A DNA stretch of 49,504 nt, taken from contig JBPOJA010000012.1 in assembly GCA_052034085.1 (NCBI GenBank), forward strand, positions 1-49,504. Reading direction: 5' to 3'. The notes below the pieces were generated by a model. That model worked only from the letters and a program-made list of their open reading frames with translations. It had not been told where the DNA came from and ran no database searches. How positions within the stretch are numbered: position 1 is the stretch's first letter; each line of letters begins with the position of its first letter. Origin of the DNA: UBA1426 sp052034085 (GTDB lineage Bacteria > Bacillota > Clostridia > Peptostreptococcales > Anaerovoracaceae). The position numbers were made by a program, and so were the translations under genes. Of the stretch, positions 34,408 through 41,320 are shown piece by piece.

Positions 34408-34565
34408 GAAGTTTTAGCAAAATTTGAGCAAGCACTGCTATCTCAGCATAATGATACGTATTTGACTGGTTCAGGGTATACATTCAAAAGGGAGTTATGG
34501 CCCTGGGAGATGCTGTAAAATTGCGTCTAGCCACATTTTGTTTTATGCAAAAAATGGATTTCTGC
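34408..34565 (+). pseudogene. Remnant of CC/Se-type selenoprotein gene, 5' half lost
   Basis: From GAAGTTTTAGCAAAATTT at 34408 the sequence parallels the intact gene at 37042-37190 (KFGASTAA, YEFDG, YVQKG, DVVKL and CHIFF-like parts are recognisable) but with substitutions and indels and no start or Sec codon. It lies directly after msrAB, as the intact copy lies after a broken msrB, so both come from one ancestral order. Confidence 0.65.
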
Positions 34566-34589
34566 TGAAACCTGCAGTTTCTTCCGCCG

Positions 34590-35105
34590 CCCGCTGCTAG
34601 AAAAACTCGTGAAATATTTTGTAGTAAAAAGTGCTTCCTTACTTTCCAGCTGATGACATGTGGCAGTCTTTTTCTTTCTGTGCACAATCTACCGAGGCAG
34701 CAAGTGACTGAAAGCCTTTACCAAAATCCATTTCTCTTCACCAGCCGGGCCGTACATTATGGAATCGGGAAGCCGAAGGGCGAATTGAGCCAAATCCAAA
34801 TCCAGGAAAGGTACTCTTGCTTCCATTCCAAAAGCGGCAGATATGCGGCCGCCTCATTACAATCCGGTATTATGCAGGGTTTCCAGTAAACGATAAGCTT
34901 CCAGATTTCGTTTCCCGTACTGCACTTGTGAGTAACTTCGGCATGATTATCAAGTTAATCATAACCGCCGATTGGAAATTCCTAAAAGTCCGGCGCTATT
35001 TCCGACAGCGCTTTAAACTCTTAAGCAACACAAAACTTTTCTTCATTTTCACTTATATAAAGAGGCTTGATTCCCAAAGGAGCCATTTTCATTGGGGATA
35101 GATTT
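34590..35105 (-). pseudogene. asnB: Degenerate asparagine synthetase gene fragments
   Basis: On the minus strand two conserved parts of AsnB can be read: LGIKPLYISENEEKFCVA-stop-EFKALSEIAPDF (glutaminase domain, about 35090-34990, with TAA for Ser) and GMEARVPFLDLDLAQFALRL, then PDSIMYGPAGEEKWILVKAF and LLPR-stop-IVHRKK (synthetase domain, about 34825-34680). About 300 residues between and around them are missing. This occupies most of the otherwise gene-free stretch between msrAB and the second opine-dehydrogenase gene. Confidence 0.65.
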
Positions 35106-35246
35106 GGCAGGATTCCTATGTTGTATGTTTTTAAGCATAAGTCTTAATTTTTTATTAGTGTGTATCTCTTCATTCAGTTGGCAAATTTGTGCAAGACCTC
35201 CCAAAAGTAAAACCTGTTTTTTCCTTTAAAGGCCAGCTCCCTTTCC

Positions 35247-36362
35247 CTACCCTTCAGTAATAAATTTACGAAGTTGCTTTAAAGACATGTTTTTAATCCC
35301 CATTTGCTCCACGGTGCGTCCACAAGCCCAGTAATCCGTGTCATGGAGAATTGATGCCAGAAGAATAATGGAATCAATTGTGGGTGTCGGTACATTGCAG
35401 AATCTCCCTAAAGACGCTATTGGGACAAGACTCATAGGAACATCTTCCGTTATGTATCTATGTAAAATCGTCTTGGGTGCCATAATCCCGTCATACCCCC
35501 GGTTATTGCGTATGGCTTCAAACAATGTTCGCCCGGCAGCATCGTAAGCAATATATAACCATTCTCTTGCCTTCATAGCCCGAAAGCCCAGTGCTTCTGC
35601 GACACAAACCCGCTCATTGTCCATCTTTTCCAAAATCAAAGAAACAGATGAGGTAATTCCTTCCGTATAATATTCAAAATCACCGTTGGTGCTCTCTATT
35701 CTGCCTGCGTTCAAAACTGTAACTGCCGGATGAAAAATAGAACCTATGTTATCAAGGCTTGTCTTCATGACATTGTCACCGGGTATGAACTGCGGCAAAG
35801 CAGATCGAAGCACTTTTACTACTTCAGGGGTTCGGTGCGCAGGAATAGCCGCTACCGGAACACTGTTCTTAATGCGGAAAATCCTGGTTTGAGCCGGGTT
35901 CACAGACCGGCTGGCATAGAGAAGGGTCTGTGCTTCACATACAACAACATCAGCTGAGCATTTCTTTTCCCTCAAAATATGCAGCACTTCAAGGGCCCCT
36001 CCCGTTCTTCCCGGATTGAGTACAATAATCTGGTTGTCAGCCAGATGGGGGACTAACTGTTCAGCAATATACCTGTGCCCGGTCGCAGGAACTACAACCA
36101 TAATCACATCTCTTTTATTTATGGCTTTTCCAATATCCGAGGTTACTATTTTTAATTTGGCAAATCCCCGGGGGACATTATCACTGTCGGATAAAATTTC
36201 AATGCCGCCGCCCTCTTTGATTGCCTGAATTCTGTTTTCCCCGCGATTGTAAAGGCTCACATCGACGCCGGACAGGGAAAGATGCCCCGCCATGGCAGTT
36301 CCTCCGTGGCCGCCACCCAGTACAGCAAATTTATATTCGTTTTTTTCTTTATTTCTTTTCAT
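35247..36362 (-). CDS. NAD/NADP octopine/nopaline dehydrogenase-family protein, copy 2
   Basis: 371 residues with Rossmann motif FAVLGGGHGGTAMAGHL (GGGHGG, 16-21), then IIVLNPGRTGGALEVL and, in the C-terminal domain, LDNIGSIFHPAVTVLNAGRIE with the conserved His-Pro. Only moderately similar to copy 1 at 17324 (LQNANPIIHPSVTLCNAALIE). It is an intact gene surrounded by pseudogenes, with no obvious pathway partners. ATG 36362 is preferred because GGTGGGCTTG precedes it. The substrate amino acid and oxo acid are unknown. Confidence 0.8.
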   Translation of the reverse strand: MKRNKEKNEYKFAVLGGGHGGTAMAGHLSLSGVDVSLYNRGENRIQAIKEGGGIEILSDSDNVPRGFAKLKIVTSDIGKAINKRDVIMVVVPATGHRYIAEQLVPHLADNQIIVLNPGRTGGALEVLHILREKKCSADVVVCEAQTLLYASRSVNPAQTRIFRIKNSVPVAAIPAHRTPEVVKVLRSALPQFIPGDNVMKTSLDNIGSIFHPAVTVLNAGRIESTNGDFEYYTEGITSSVSLILEKMDNERVCVAEALGFRAMKAREWLYIAYDAAGRTLFEAIRNNRGYDGIMAPKTILHRYITEDVPMSLVPIASLGRFCNVPTPTIDSIILLASILHDTDYWACGRTVEQMGIKNMSLKQLRKFITEG

Positions 36363-36690
36363 CTTCAAGCCCACCGATTTTTAATTACAGCTCCCTTTTC
36401 TTCTCTTCATTAACATTTTAGGTCTTTCTCGTGGCCACAAAAAGGTCTTGATTGAGGCCGTGGTATTGCTGATTCGAAGAAAGTGTCTATAATGGCGAAC
36501 AAAATTATACCACCAACATTCAGAAAATTCAATAAAATCCACCAAGAAAAAGGGTTCACGTCTTTGTCTGAGGCTGTAAAAATCACATATACGTCAGCTG
36601 ATATGGATAAACTTAACGGTGGCTATAGGTAGGGCAGAGATGGAAGCCAGATGTTTGAAAATTATGTAATTGATTGATATTATCCCCGCA
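36363..36690. other. Intergenic stretch without a confident gene
   Basis: The 328 bases contain one 46-codon open frame (36492-36632, MANKIIPPTFRKFNKIHQEK) without a good ribosome site or recognisable family. It may be the start of a lost gene. Nothing else is seen. Confidence 0.4.
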
Positions 36691-36831
36691 GGCTATGTCT
36701 TTACAGACGGGCCCAGAGATAAAGGCGGCCTCCACTATTGCATTAATTCAGCCGCCCTGAGATTCATTCCGAAAGCTGAAATGGAAGACCAGGGTTATGC
36801 CTATCTTTTGCCTTATTTTCAAAACCCATAG
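36691..36831 (+). pseudogene. 3' fragment of a second msrB
   Basis: GYVFTDGPRDKGGLHYCINS-AALRFIPKAEMEDQGYAYLLPYFQNP-stop parallels the last 46 residues of msrAB (34223-34363), including the catalytic Cys, and the similarity continues about 40 bases past the stop codon. The upstream 340 codons are absent. Confidence 0.85.
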
Positions 36832-36918
36832 AACATATGAAAAAATTTAATCAGATTGCCTGACAAGTCAAAAATGGTACAATGTAAGGCACCGGAACCG
36901 GATTAAGGAGGCGATAAA

Positions 36919-37227
36919 ATGCAGGAACAAGAACTTAAATACGAGCTAAGCCAAGAGTTAAAGGACTATATGACTAAAAAGAACAAAAGAAGCATTTTCA
37001 TATACAAGAGAGTCAGAGGGTGTTGAGGAGGAGCCTTTGCTGAAGTTTTAGCAAAATTTGGGGCAAGCACTGCTGCCTCCGCAAAATTATACGAATTTGA
37101 CGGATTTAAGATATATGTGCAAAAGGGGATTACGGCCAGAGCGGATGTTGTAAAATTGAGTCTGACCACATTTTTTTTCCATGCAAAAATCGGAATCGAA
37201 GGACTGGCTACAATAATAAAATACTGA
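36919..37227 (+). CDS. CC/Se-motif family small selenoprotein, Sec at UGA 37024
   Basis: After AAGGAGGCGATAAA, ATG 36919 opens a frame that reads ELSQELKDYMTKKNKRSIFI, YKRVRGC, then UGA, then GGAFAEVLAKFGASTAASAK to TGA 37225, all in one frame. The product would be 102 residues with Cys35-Sec36. This matches what I recall as the CC/Se motif (seleno)protein family: KR-x-GGC-C/U-GG near residue 35, then DGFKIYVQKGI and a C-terminal IxLxxFFFxxxIGIEGL. The role is unknown, presumably thiol/selenol redox. Being open beyond the UGA within a pseudogene-rich area argues for purifying selection and recoding. It lies after an msrB fragment, as its decayed twin lies after msrAB. Confidence 0.75.
37036..37055 (+). 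promoter_or_regulatory. Bacterial SECIS-like hairpin in the CC/Se gene
   Basis: TTTGCT (37036-37041) and AGCAAA (37050-37055) pair perfectly around the loop GAAGTTTT. The loop starts 16 bases after the UGA and opens with G, within the usual bacterial SECIS spacing. Confidence 0.5.
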
Positions 37228-37324
37228 GGCTCAAACCCTAAGTTTTGGTTGCACTTGTTTTTTTTTGAGATTTGTGCCAACAAACTGCCAACAAATTGCC
37301 AACAAAAAAATCGGACTTTCGGCT

Positions 37325-37497
37325 TCAAAATTTCTGGTATTTTTTCAAATCAAATCCGGCTCTACGAGCATATGTAATCAACTGCTCATTTGATGCTTTT
37401 TCTACCTGGATAAGCTATATGGTGGCCATTGGTAATCCGGACATGGCAGCAGATCCGTAATATTCAATCAAGTCTTTTTTAAGTTTTTCGTAATCCC
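37325..37497 (-). pseudogene. Second copy of the small protein gene, with nonsense codon
   Basis: On the minus strand DYEKLKKDLIEYYGSAAMSG, LPMATI-stop-LIQVEKASNEQL, ITYARRAGFDLKKYQKF repeats the intact 56-residue protein at 32910-33080 with about 75 percent identity by eye. TAG at 37417-37415 interrupts it and the start codon is lost. Confidence 0.8.
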
Positions 37498-37601
37498 TAG
37501 AAGCTATACTCTCTTTTATTTTGGCTTATATTATACAGCATAACATACTTCTCCGTTACATATTCCGGCACATCCGGACATGAAACCGGAAGTATCCGGA
37601 A

Positions 37602-37764
37602 TTCAATGTGCCTGTACCCGTAAAGGCCTTTGGGGAGATTGAGATTAAAGGGAATTTGGAAGGCCCGGCTAAGGACGAAATGATGAGCTTGGTATAGAAC
37701 TTGTGGATTTTCGGGTGGAGGGCTCAGCTGTCCCTATTGCCATAATACTTTTCCCTATACATAG
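37602..37764 (+). pseudogene. Fragments of a second SPFH zinc-ribbon gene
   Basis: Short collinear pieces of the 32213 gene: NVPVPVKAFGEIEIKG (about 37602), DELGIELVDFRVEGSAVP (about 37680), and the start of the zinc-ribbon region (CCTATTGCCATAATACTTTT, about 37731). Intervening codons are deleted. Confidence 0.75.
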
Positions 37765-37786
37765 TTAAAGGAATTATGGCTTTCTT

Positions 37787-38380
37787 TTATTCCAATATTA
37801 TGGTCAAAGCACTTAATACCAACAAGATCGACATTGTAATATTAAAGGGCCTCCAATGCCTGTGGATAAACCTGTTCAACAGGGAGCCTGCAATTGCCCA
37901 AACGTGAGTGGCACTATTGGCAATAATACCCACAACAAATGCGAAGCCTATAATGGTTTTCGGTTCAGTATAATAAGGGAGTATAAAGCCGGTAAAAATA
38001 ACAAAACCTGCTATGATAATCTTTACATTTACAAACTGCAAAATATATCCTTGAAAGAAGCCGGTGGATTTTTTAGTGTTATCATCCTTTTCAATTGGCT
38101 TACTTGTTGCAACTTGCTAGGCAAGCCACAAAATATAGGCAAATCCTACATACTTTAAATACAATAAAAGGTTAGGAAGGATGCTGGCCAGGGCTGATCC
38201 AAGCAGACCGCAAACAATCATAACACTGAGAAAGCCGGAATAGATGCCTGCCAACAATTTCTTGCTATGCTTCATGCCATAGTTTGATATCGTATTCAAG
38301 GCCAAAATATTATTTGAGCCGGGAGTAATTGCTGTTATCGCCGTGTAAGAAATAAATGACATCCATAAAGCAGAACTCAT
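37787..38380 (-). pseudogene. LysE-family amino-acid exporter with nonsense codon
   Basis: Two same-frame parts, MSSALWMSFISYTAITAITPGSNNILAL to YILWLA (38380-38120) and QVATSKPIEKDDNTKKSTGF to LSALTIILE, are separated by one TAG at about 38108-38106. LysE proteins have Trp here (LAWxxxxSKP), so TGG to TAG explains it. The full frame would be 197 residues with six membrane segments and the family motif TPGSNN. A single-base lesion suggests recent loss. Confidence 0.8.
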
Positions 38381-38534
38381 ATCGATATTCCCCCCCCCTG
38401 ATCTTTTTCTTATTGTGTTTTATAATAGCATACAATATGCGTTCACAATAAGTGAAAGTTTAATCCGAACCGTCAGGAATGATGCGGCTCCAATGATTTT
38501 GTGATAAAATAAAGGCATTAAAGGGAGGGCTAAA

Positions 38535-38896
38535 ATGGCAAACAAACCTCCATACACAATAACTGAAAAAGCAGCAGACTATTTGGCGAAAATCGTTGAA
38601 ACTGCAACTCGGCTTGACCTTGGCACGGAGTTTAATCGTAACATTATAGATTGCATTACTATCAAGTTATTGAAGATGCTCGTGCAGCAAACGACTCTGG
38701 TGTATTTATAGAATTTACACTTTCTGTGGTTTTGAATAGTCTTTTGGAGCAATTAGAGCACCAAGTAAAGCACCAAGTAGAATTGTCAGGAATTCAGCAG
38801 CAGGTATTGGAAATCCTAAAAGGCAAAACACTAAACAATTCAATAATGGAGGTATTAGCATGCTCCCTGAAAAAACCTACATCATTTGCATTTTGA
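38535..38896 (+). pseudogene. Fic-family gene with large internal deletion
   Basis: GGGAGGGCTAAA then MANKPPYTITEKAADYLAKI gives the N-terminal segment of a Fic/DUF4172-like protein. After about 35 residues the frame shifts to its C-terminus: HYYQVIEDARAANDSGVFIE, then FTLSVVLNSLLEQL and a degenerate Q-V-K-H-Q-V repeat tail. The catalytic Fic core is absent. Its end overlaps the start of the WYL regulator gene. Confidence 0.65.
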
Positions 38897-39843
38897 AAAT
38901 TCTGGAGGATTTCTCCGACCCTAAGCATATCCTCGCCATGGGTGACATCCAAAACAAACTCAAAACGATTTATGACATAGAAGCGGACCGACGAACTGTG
39001 TACCGCAACATTGATGCTCTGATTGAGCTGGGTTATGATATCTCAAAATTCAGCGAAAACAAGCAAGGGTATTACCTAAGAGAACGTGACTTTGAGCCGG
39101 CGGAATTGCACTTGCTTTGCGATGCTGTCTTATCGGCTGAAGGTATCTCACCCGCTCAGAGCAAAGAGTTGCTGGAAAAAATCCAAAGTCTGGGCAGCAA
39201 ATACCAAAGTAAAATTTTCAATCATCTGGGCATAGTTAAAGCCAAACAACAGCCATCAAATCCTCACTTTTTCTACAACATCGAGCTTATATCCGAAGCC
39301 ATTAGCAATCAAAAGAAGATCGAGTTTGACTACTATATTTATGATGTGGACCTAACGCTAAAACCCAAACGAAACAAAAAATATCGGGTTAATCCCTATG
39401 CAATTTACTGGAGTAACAGTCGCTATTATCTGATTTCCAATATCGATGATAAGCCCGGCACCACTCACTTCAGGCTGGACCGGATTCGCAATGTTGCTAT
39501 TACCGACGATAAGGCGAAGCCAAAACCCAGGGAACTGAATACCTACGATTATGCGTCCAAGGCTTTGTTCAATTTTGGTGGAGAAGTGGAAAGCTACACT
39601 ATCAGATGTAAAAGGGCGATTCTTCAGGATGTAATCGATCGTTTCGGAAACAAGATAATGATTTTAGATTCTGACGATGAAGAGTTTACCGCAGTGGTTA
39701 AAGCGACAACCGGAGGAATGCGGCTTTGGGCCATTCATTACATTGAAAATTGCAGGGTTTTAAGTCCTGAGTGGTTGGTGAATGACGTAAAAAAAGCAAT
39801 CAGCAAAGGGGCGGAAAATTATGGTGTTTTATTAAAGAAATGA
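38860..39843 (+). CDS. WYL-domain transcriptional regulator
   Basis: 327 residues. An N-terminal winged helix (ILAMGDIQNKLKTIYDIEADRRTVYRNIDALIELGYDI) is followed by a WYL domain (KIEFDYYIYDVDLTLKPKRN, RVNPYAIYWSNSRYYLISN, TTHFRLDRIRNVAI) and a C-terminal WCX part (EPLNTYDYASKALFNFGGEV to ENCRVLSPEWLVNDVKKAI). WYL proteins often control defence or stress genes after sensing nucleotides or other ligands. GGAGGTATTAGC precedes the ATG. It is intact, yet its neighbours are pseudogenes. Confidence 0.85.
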   Translation: MLPEKTYIICILKILEDFSDPKHILAMGDIQNKLKTIYDIEADRRTVYRNIDALIELGYDISKFSENKQGYYLRERDFEPAELHLLCDAVLSAEGISPAQSKELLEKIQSLGSKYQSKIFNHLGIVKAKQQPSNPHFFYNIELISEAISNQKKIEFDYYIYDVDLTLKPKRNKKYRVNPYAIYWSNSRYYLISNIDDKPGTTHFRLDRIRNVAITDDKAKPKPRELNTYDYASKALFNFGGEVESYTIRCKRAILQDVIDRFGNKIMILDSDDEEFTAVVKATTGGMRLWAIHYIENCRVLSPEWLVNDVKKAISKGAENYGVLLKK

Positions 39844-39874
39844 AGGCTCCGGAAAACCAGCAAATCCCCTAAAA

Positions 39875-39928
39875 AAGGAGGCGTTTGATGAGCAAAGTGA
39901 AGAAGGAGGCGTTTGATGAGCAAAGTGA
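39875..39928 (+). repeat. Tandem duplication of ribosome site and start codon of the Smr gene
   Basis: AAGGAGGCGTTTGATGAGCA (with AAGTGA following) occurs twice at a 28-base period, beginning at 39875 and 39903. Each copy has a complete Shine-Dalgarno and ATG. Because 28 is not a multiple of 3, only the second ATG (39916) opens the Smr frame; initiation at the first gives a different 60-codon frame. Confidence 0.85.
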
Positions 39929-40254
39929 AGGAGGTAAATTTAGAATACGGGAAACCTACGGTCGAGATGGCGCTGCAAAATATGGTAAACCAGCTGACCA
40001 CATCAAAAGGCCAAGGCTTCAAAGCAGTTATACTTATTCACGGTTACGGCTCATCAGGGGTTGGTGGCGGTATTAAAACTGCAGTTAGAAAAAAGCTGCA
40101 AGAACCTTCTCTGAGAGGAATTGTCAGAAATTATTGCGGTGGCGAACATTGGCATGAAAGAAAAAAAGAAATGATCAATATATGCCAGCCCCTTGCCAGT
40201 CATAGCAGGCGAATTGAAGGCAACCTCGGCGTAACAGTAGTGTTACTGAAGTAA
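39916..40254 (+). CDS. Smr-domain protein
   Basis: 112 residues with the Smr (MutS2 C-terminal) pattern: VNLEYGKPTVEMALQNMVNQL for the DLHG-like helix, then AVILIHGYGSSGVGGGIKTAVRKKL, the HGxG nuclease loop. The usual LDLHG start is degraded to VNLEYG. The C-terminal 40 residues differ from the canonical end. Smr domains nick DNA or cleave RNA. Two stacked ribosome sites precede it, which may lower expression of the real frame. Confidence 0.75.
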   Translation: MSKVKEVNLEYGKPTVEMALQNMVNQLTTSKGQGFKAVILIHGYGSSGVGGGIKTAVRKKLQEPSLRGIVRNYCGGEHWHERKKEMINICQPLASHSRRIEGNLGVTVVLLK

Positions 40255-40269
40255 GAGGGATTGCGTCTT

Positions 40270-40427
40270 CTATTTTTTGGCGGAAATAACCAACAAGAAA
40301 GTCGCTATAGAGCCAAGAAACAAAGACAGCAGAAACCGGTTTAAGCCAGACCTATTTTGCTCTGAGCGAGCCCTGCATTTATCAATGTTAAAGTTCCCCA
40401 TCCCACATAGAACGCTGTACTCATCAT
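40270..40427 (-). pseudogene. Small membrane protein with frameshift
   Basis: GAAGGAGGCCGTT then MMSTAFYVGWGTLTLINAGL, AQSK continues after a one-base shift as RSGLNRFLLSLFLGSIATFL, LVISAKK-stop. Joined, it is a 52-residue two-helix protein of a type common in Firmicutes. One A is missing in the run near 40350, which breaks the frame. Confidence 0.65.
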
Positions 40428-40599
40428 AACGGCCTCCTTCGGATGTTTGAATTCGCTTGCGAATAGGGTAACCAGTATTTCGAAAAATCTTTCCGGAACC
40501 ATAAGTTGCCGCTCAGAATTAAAGATGTTATCAGCCTTTGAGACGCTCGATAAATATCGGACGCTGGAAGATATTTTTGTAAGATATTGGTGCAACTTA

Positions 40600-40786
40600 T
40601 CAGCTTGAAGACAATATATTCCTTCAAGACAATTTGCAAATTACTCTTCAAAACTTGATTTGCCAGTCCATAATATTCGAAAGCACTGTGGTGAGATTTG
40701 TAGGCGATATTACGGTTAGAAGTCATAGTCTCAACTTCTTTGATAGAAAAAACAGGTTGTTTTGCAAGCGCATTATAGACTTCCAT
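40600..40786 (-). other. Possible remnant of a Fic-family C-terminal winged helix
   Basis: The minus strand reads MEVYNALAKQPVFSIKEVET, then a degraded SYKT-like recognition helix and LKEYIVFK in mixed frames. This resembles the C-terminal DNA-binding end of Fic-type proteins. No gene can be assembled, and the match is weak. Confidence 0.3.
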
Positions 40787-40873
40787 TGGTCTTTCCTCGA
40801 AATTTCACTTTTGGACTGTTTTTTTAAATACAGCATGTTTTTATGAGATTGTAAATAGAATCGAACCAAAAAC

Positions 40874-40906
40874 AAAACCCTGTAACCATTGCAATTACAG
40901 AGTTTT
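40874..40906 (-). terminator. Intrinsic terminator of the structured RNA
   Basis: AAAACTCTGTAA and TTACAGGGTTTT on the minus strand pair with one mismatch around a 9-base loop, followed by GTTTTTGG. It ends transcripts from the RNA candidate directly upstream. Confidence 0.75.
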
Positions 40907-40908
40907 CT

Positions 40909-41062
40909 CTGGCACTCCCGAGACGATTTAGCATATGCTCCCAATCGTTGCTGGTCGCATCTGCCGTCCGTCGCCTGTGCGACAGGCTCGGACCGTCTCC
41001 CTAAAAACAGTCCACGACTGTTTTCTTAACGGTCGACGCGTTCTCACGTTCGAATCGCCTCT
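40909..41062 (-). ncRNA. Structured non-coding RNA candidate (possibly raiA-motif-like)
   Basis: A 9-pair closing stem joins GAGGCGATT (41061-41053) to AATCGTCTC (40928-40920) across about 125 bases. Inside are a nested stem GACCGT/ACGGTC enclosing a perfect 9-pair hairpin AAAACAGTC-GTG-GACTGTTTT, then GCCTGT-CGC-ACAGGC, and the palindrome AGCATATGCT. No coding frame makes sense. An intrinsic terminator follows at once, and tRNA-Arg with its own terminator lies just upstream. The overall design, with a long-range closing stem and conserved-looking purine-rich joints, recalls large Firmicutes RNAs such as the raiA motif, but I cannot verify the family. Its last 19 bases equal the 3' end of the adjacent tRNA. 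Confidence 0.55.
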
Positions 41063-41076
41063 AGAATTTAACAAGT

Positions 41077-41113
41077 AAAAAGGAACTATGGCACAAGACC
41101 ATAGTTCCTTTTT
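41077..41113 (-). terminator. Terminator of tRNA-Arg
   Basis: A perfect 15-pair stem (41099-41113 with 41077-41091) around a 7-base loop, ending in TTTTT on the minus strand, begins two bases after the encoded CCA. Confidence 0.9.
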
Positions 41114-41114
41114 A

Positions 41115-41190
41115 TGGCACTCCCGAGACGATTCGAACGTCCGACGCACGGTTTAGGAAACCGACGCTCTATCCCCTGAGCTACGGGAGC
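41115..41190 (-). tRNA. tRNA-Arg (anticodon CCU)
   Basis: 76 bases forming a full cloverleaf: acceptor GCTCCCG with CGGGAGT, D-arm TAGCTCAGGGGATAGAGC, anticodon arm CGGTT-TCCTAA-ACCG with CCT in the loop, T-arm GACG-TTCGAAT-CGTC, discriminator G and encoded CCA. It decodes AGG. A TTGACA box occurs about 35 bases upstream. Confidence 0.95.
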
Positions 41191-41320
41191 ATGATATTTT
41201 TTGTCTGTTGAAGGGTGAGAACCGTGTCAACATCCGTAATTTTAGCACACATGCCTGGCCGGTGCAAGATGTCTGTTTAGTCCCTTCAATTTTTTATAGA
41301 GTATATGCACTAAAACTTAT

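Noticed and set aside
38106..38108. TAG inside the LysE frame considered as pyrrolysine or other recoding.
   Set aside because: The family has Trp here (TGG), no pyrrolysine context is seen, and neighbouring genes are also disrupted, so a nonsense mutation is simpler.
40910..41133. The 19-base direct repeat of the tRNA-Arg 3' end looked like attL/attR of an integrated element.
   Set aside because: Only about 205 bases lie between the repeats and they hold no integrase or phage gene; the upstream copy is part of a stable secondary structure with its own terminator.
40723..41149. Minus-strand open frames across the tRNA and RNA region as small proteins.
   Set aside because: They are translations of tRNA-Arg and the structured RNA without ribosome sites; such spurious frames are common over RNA genes.
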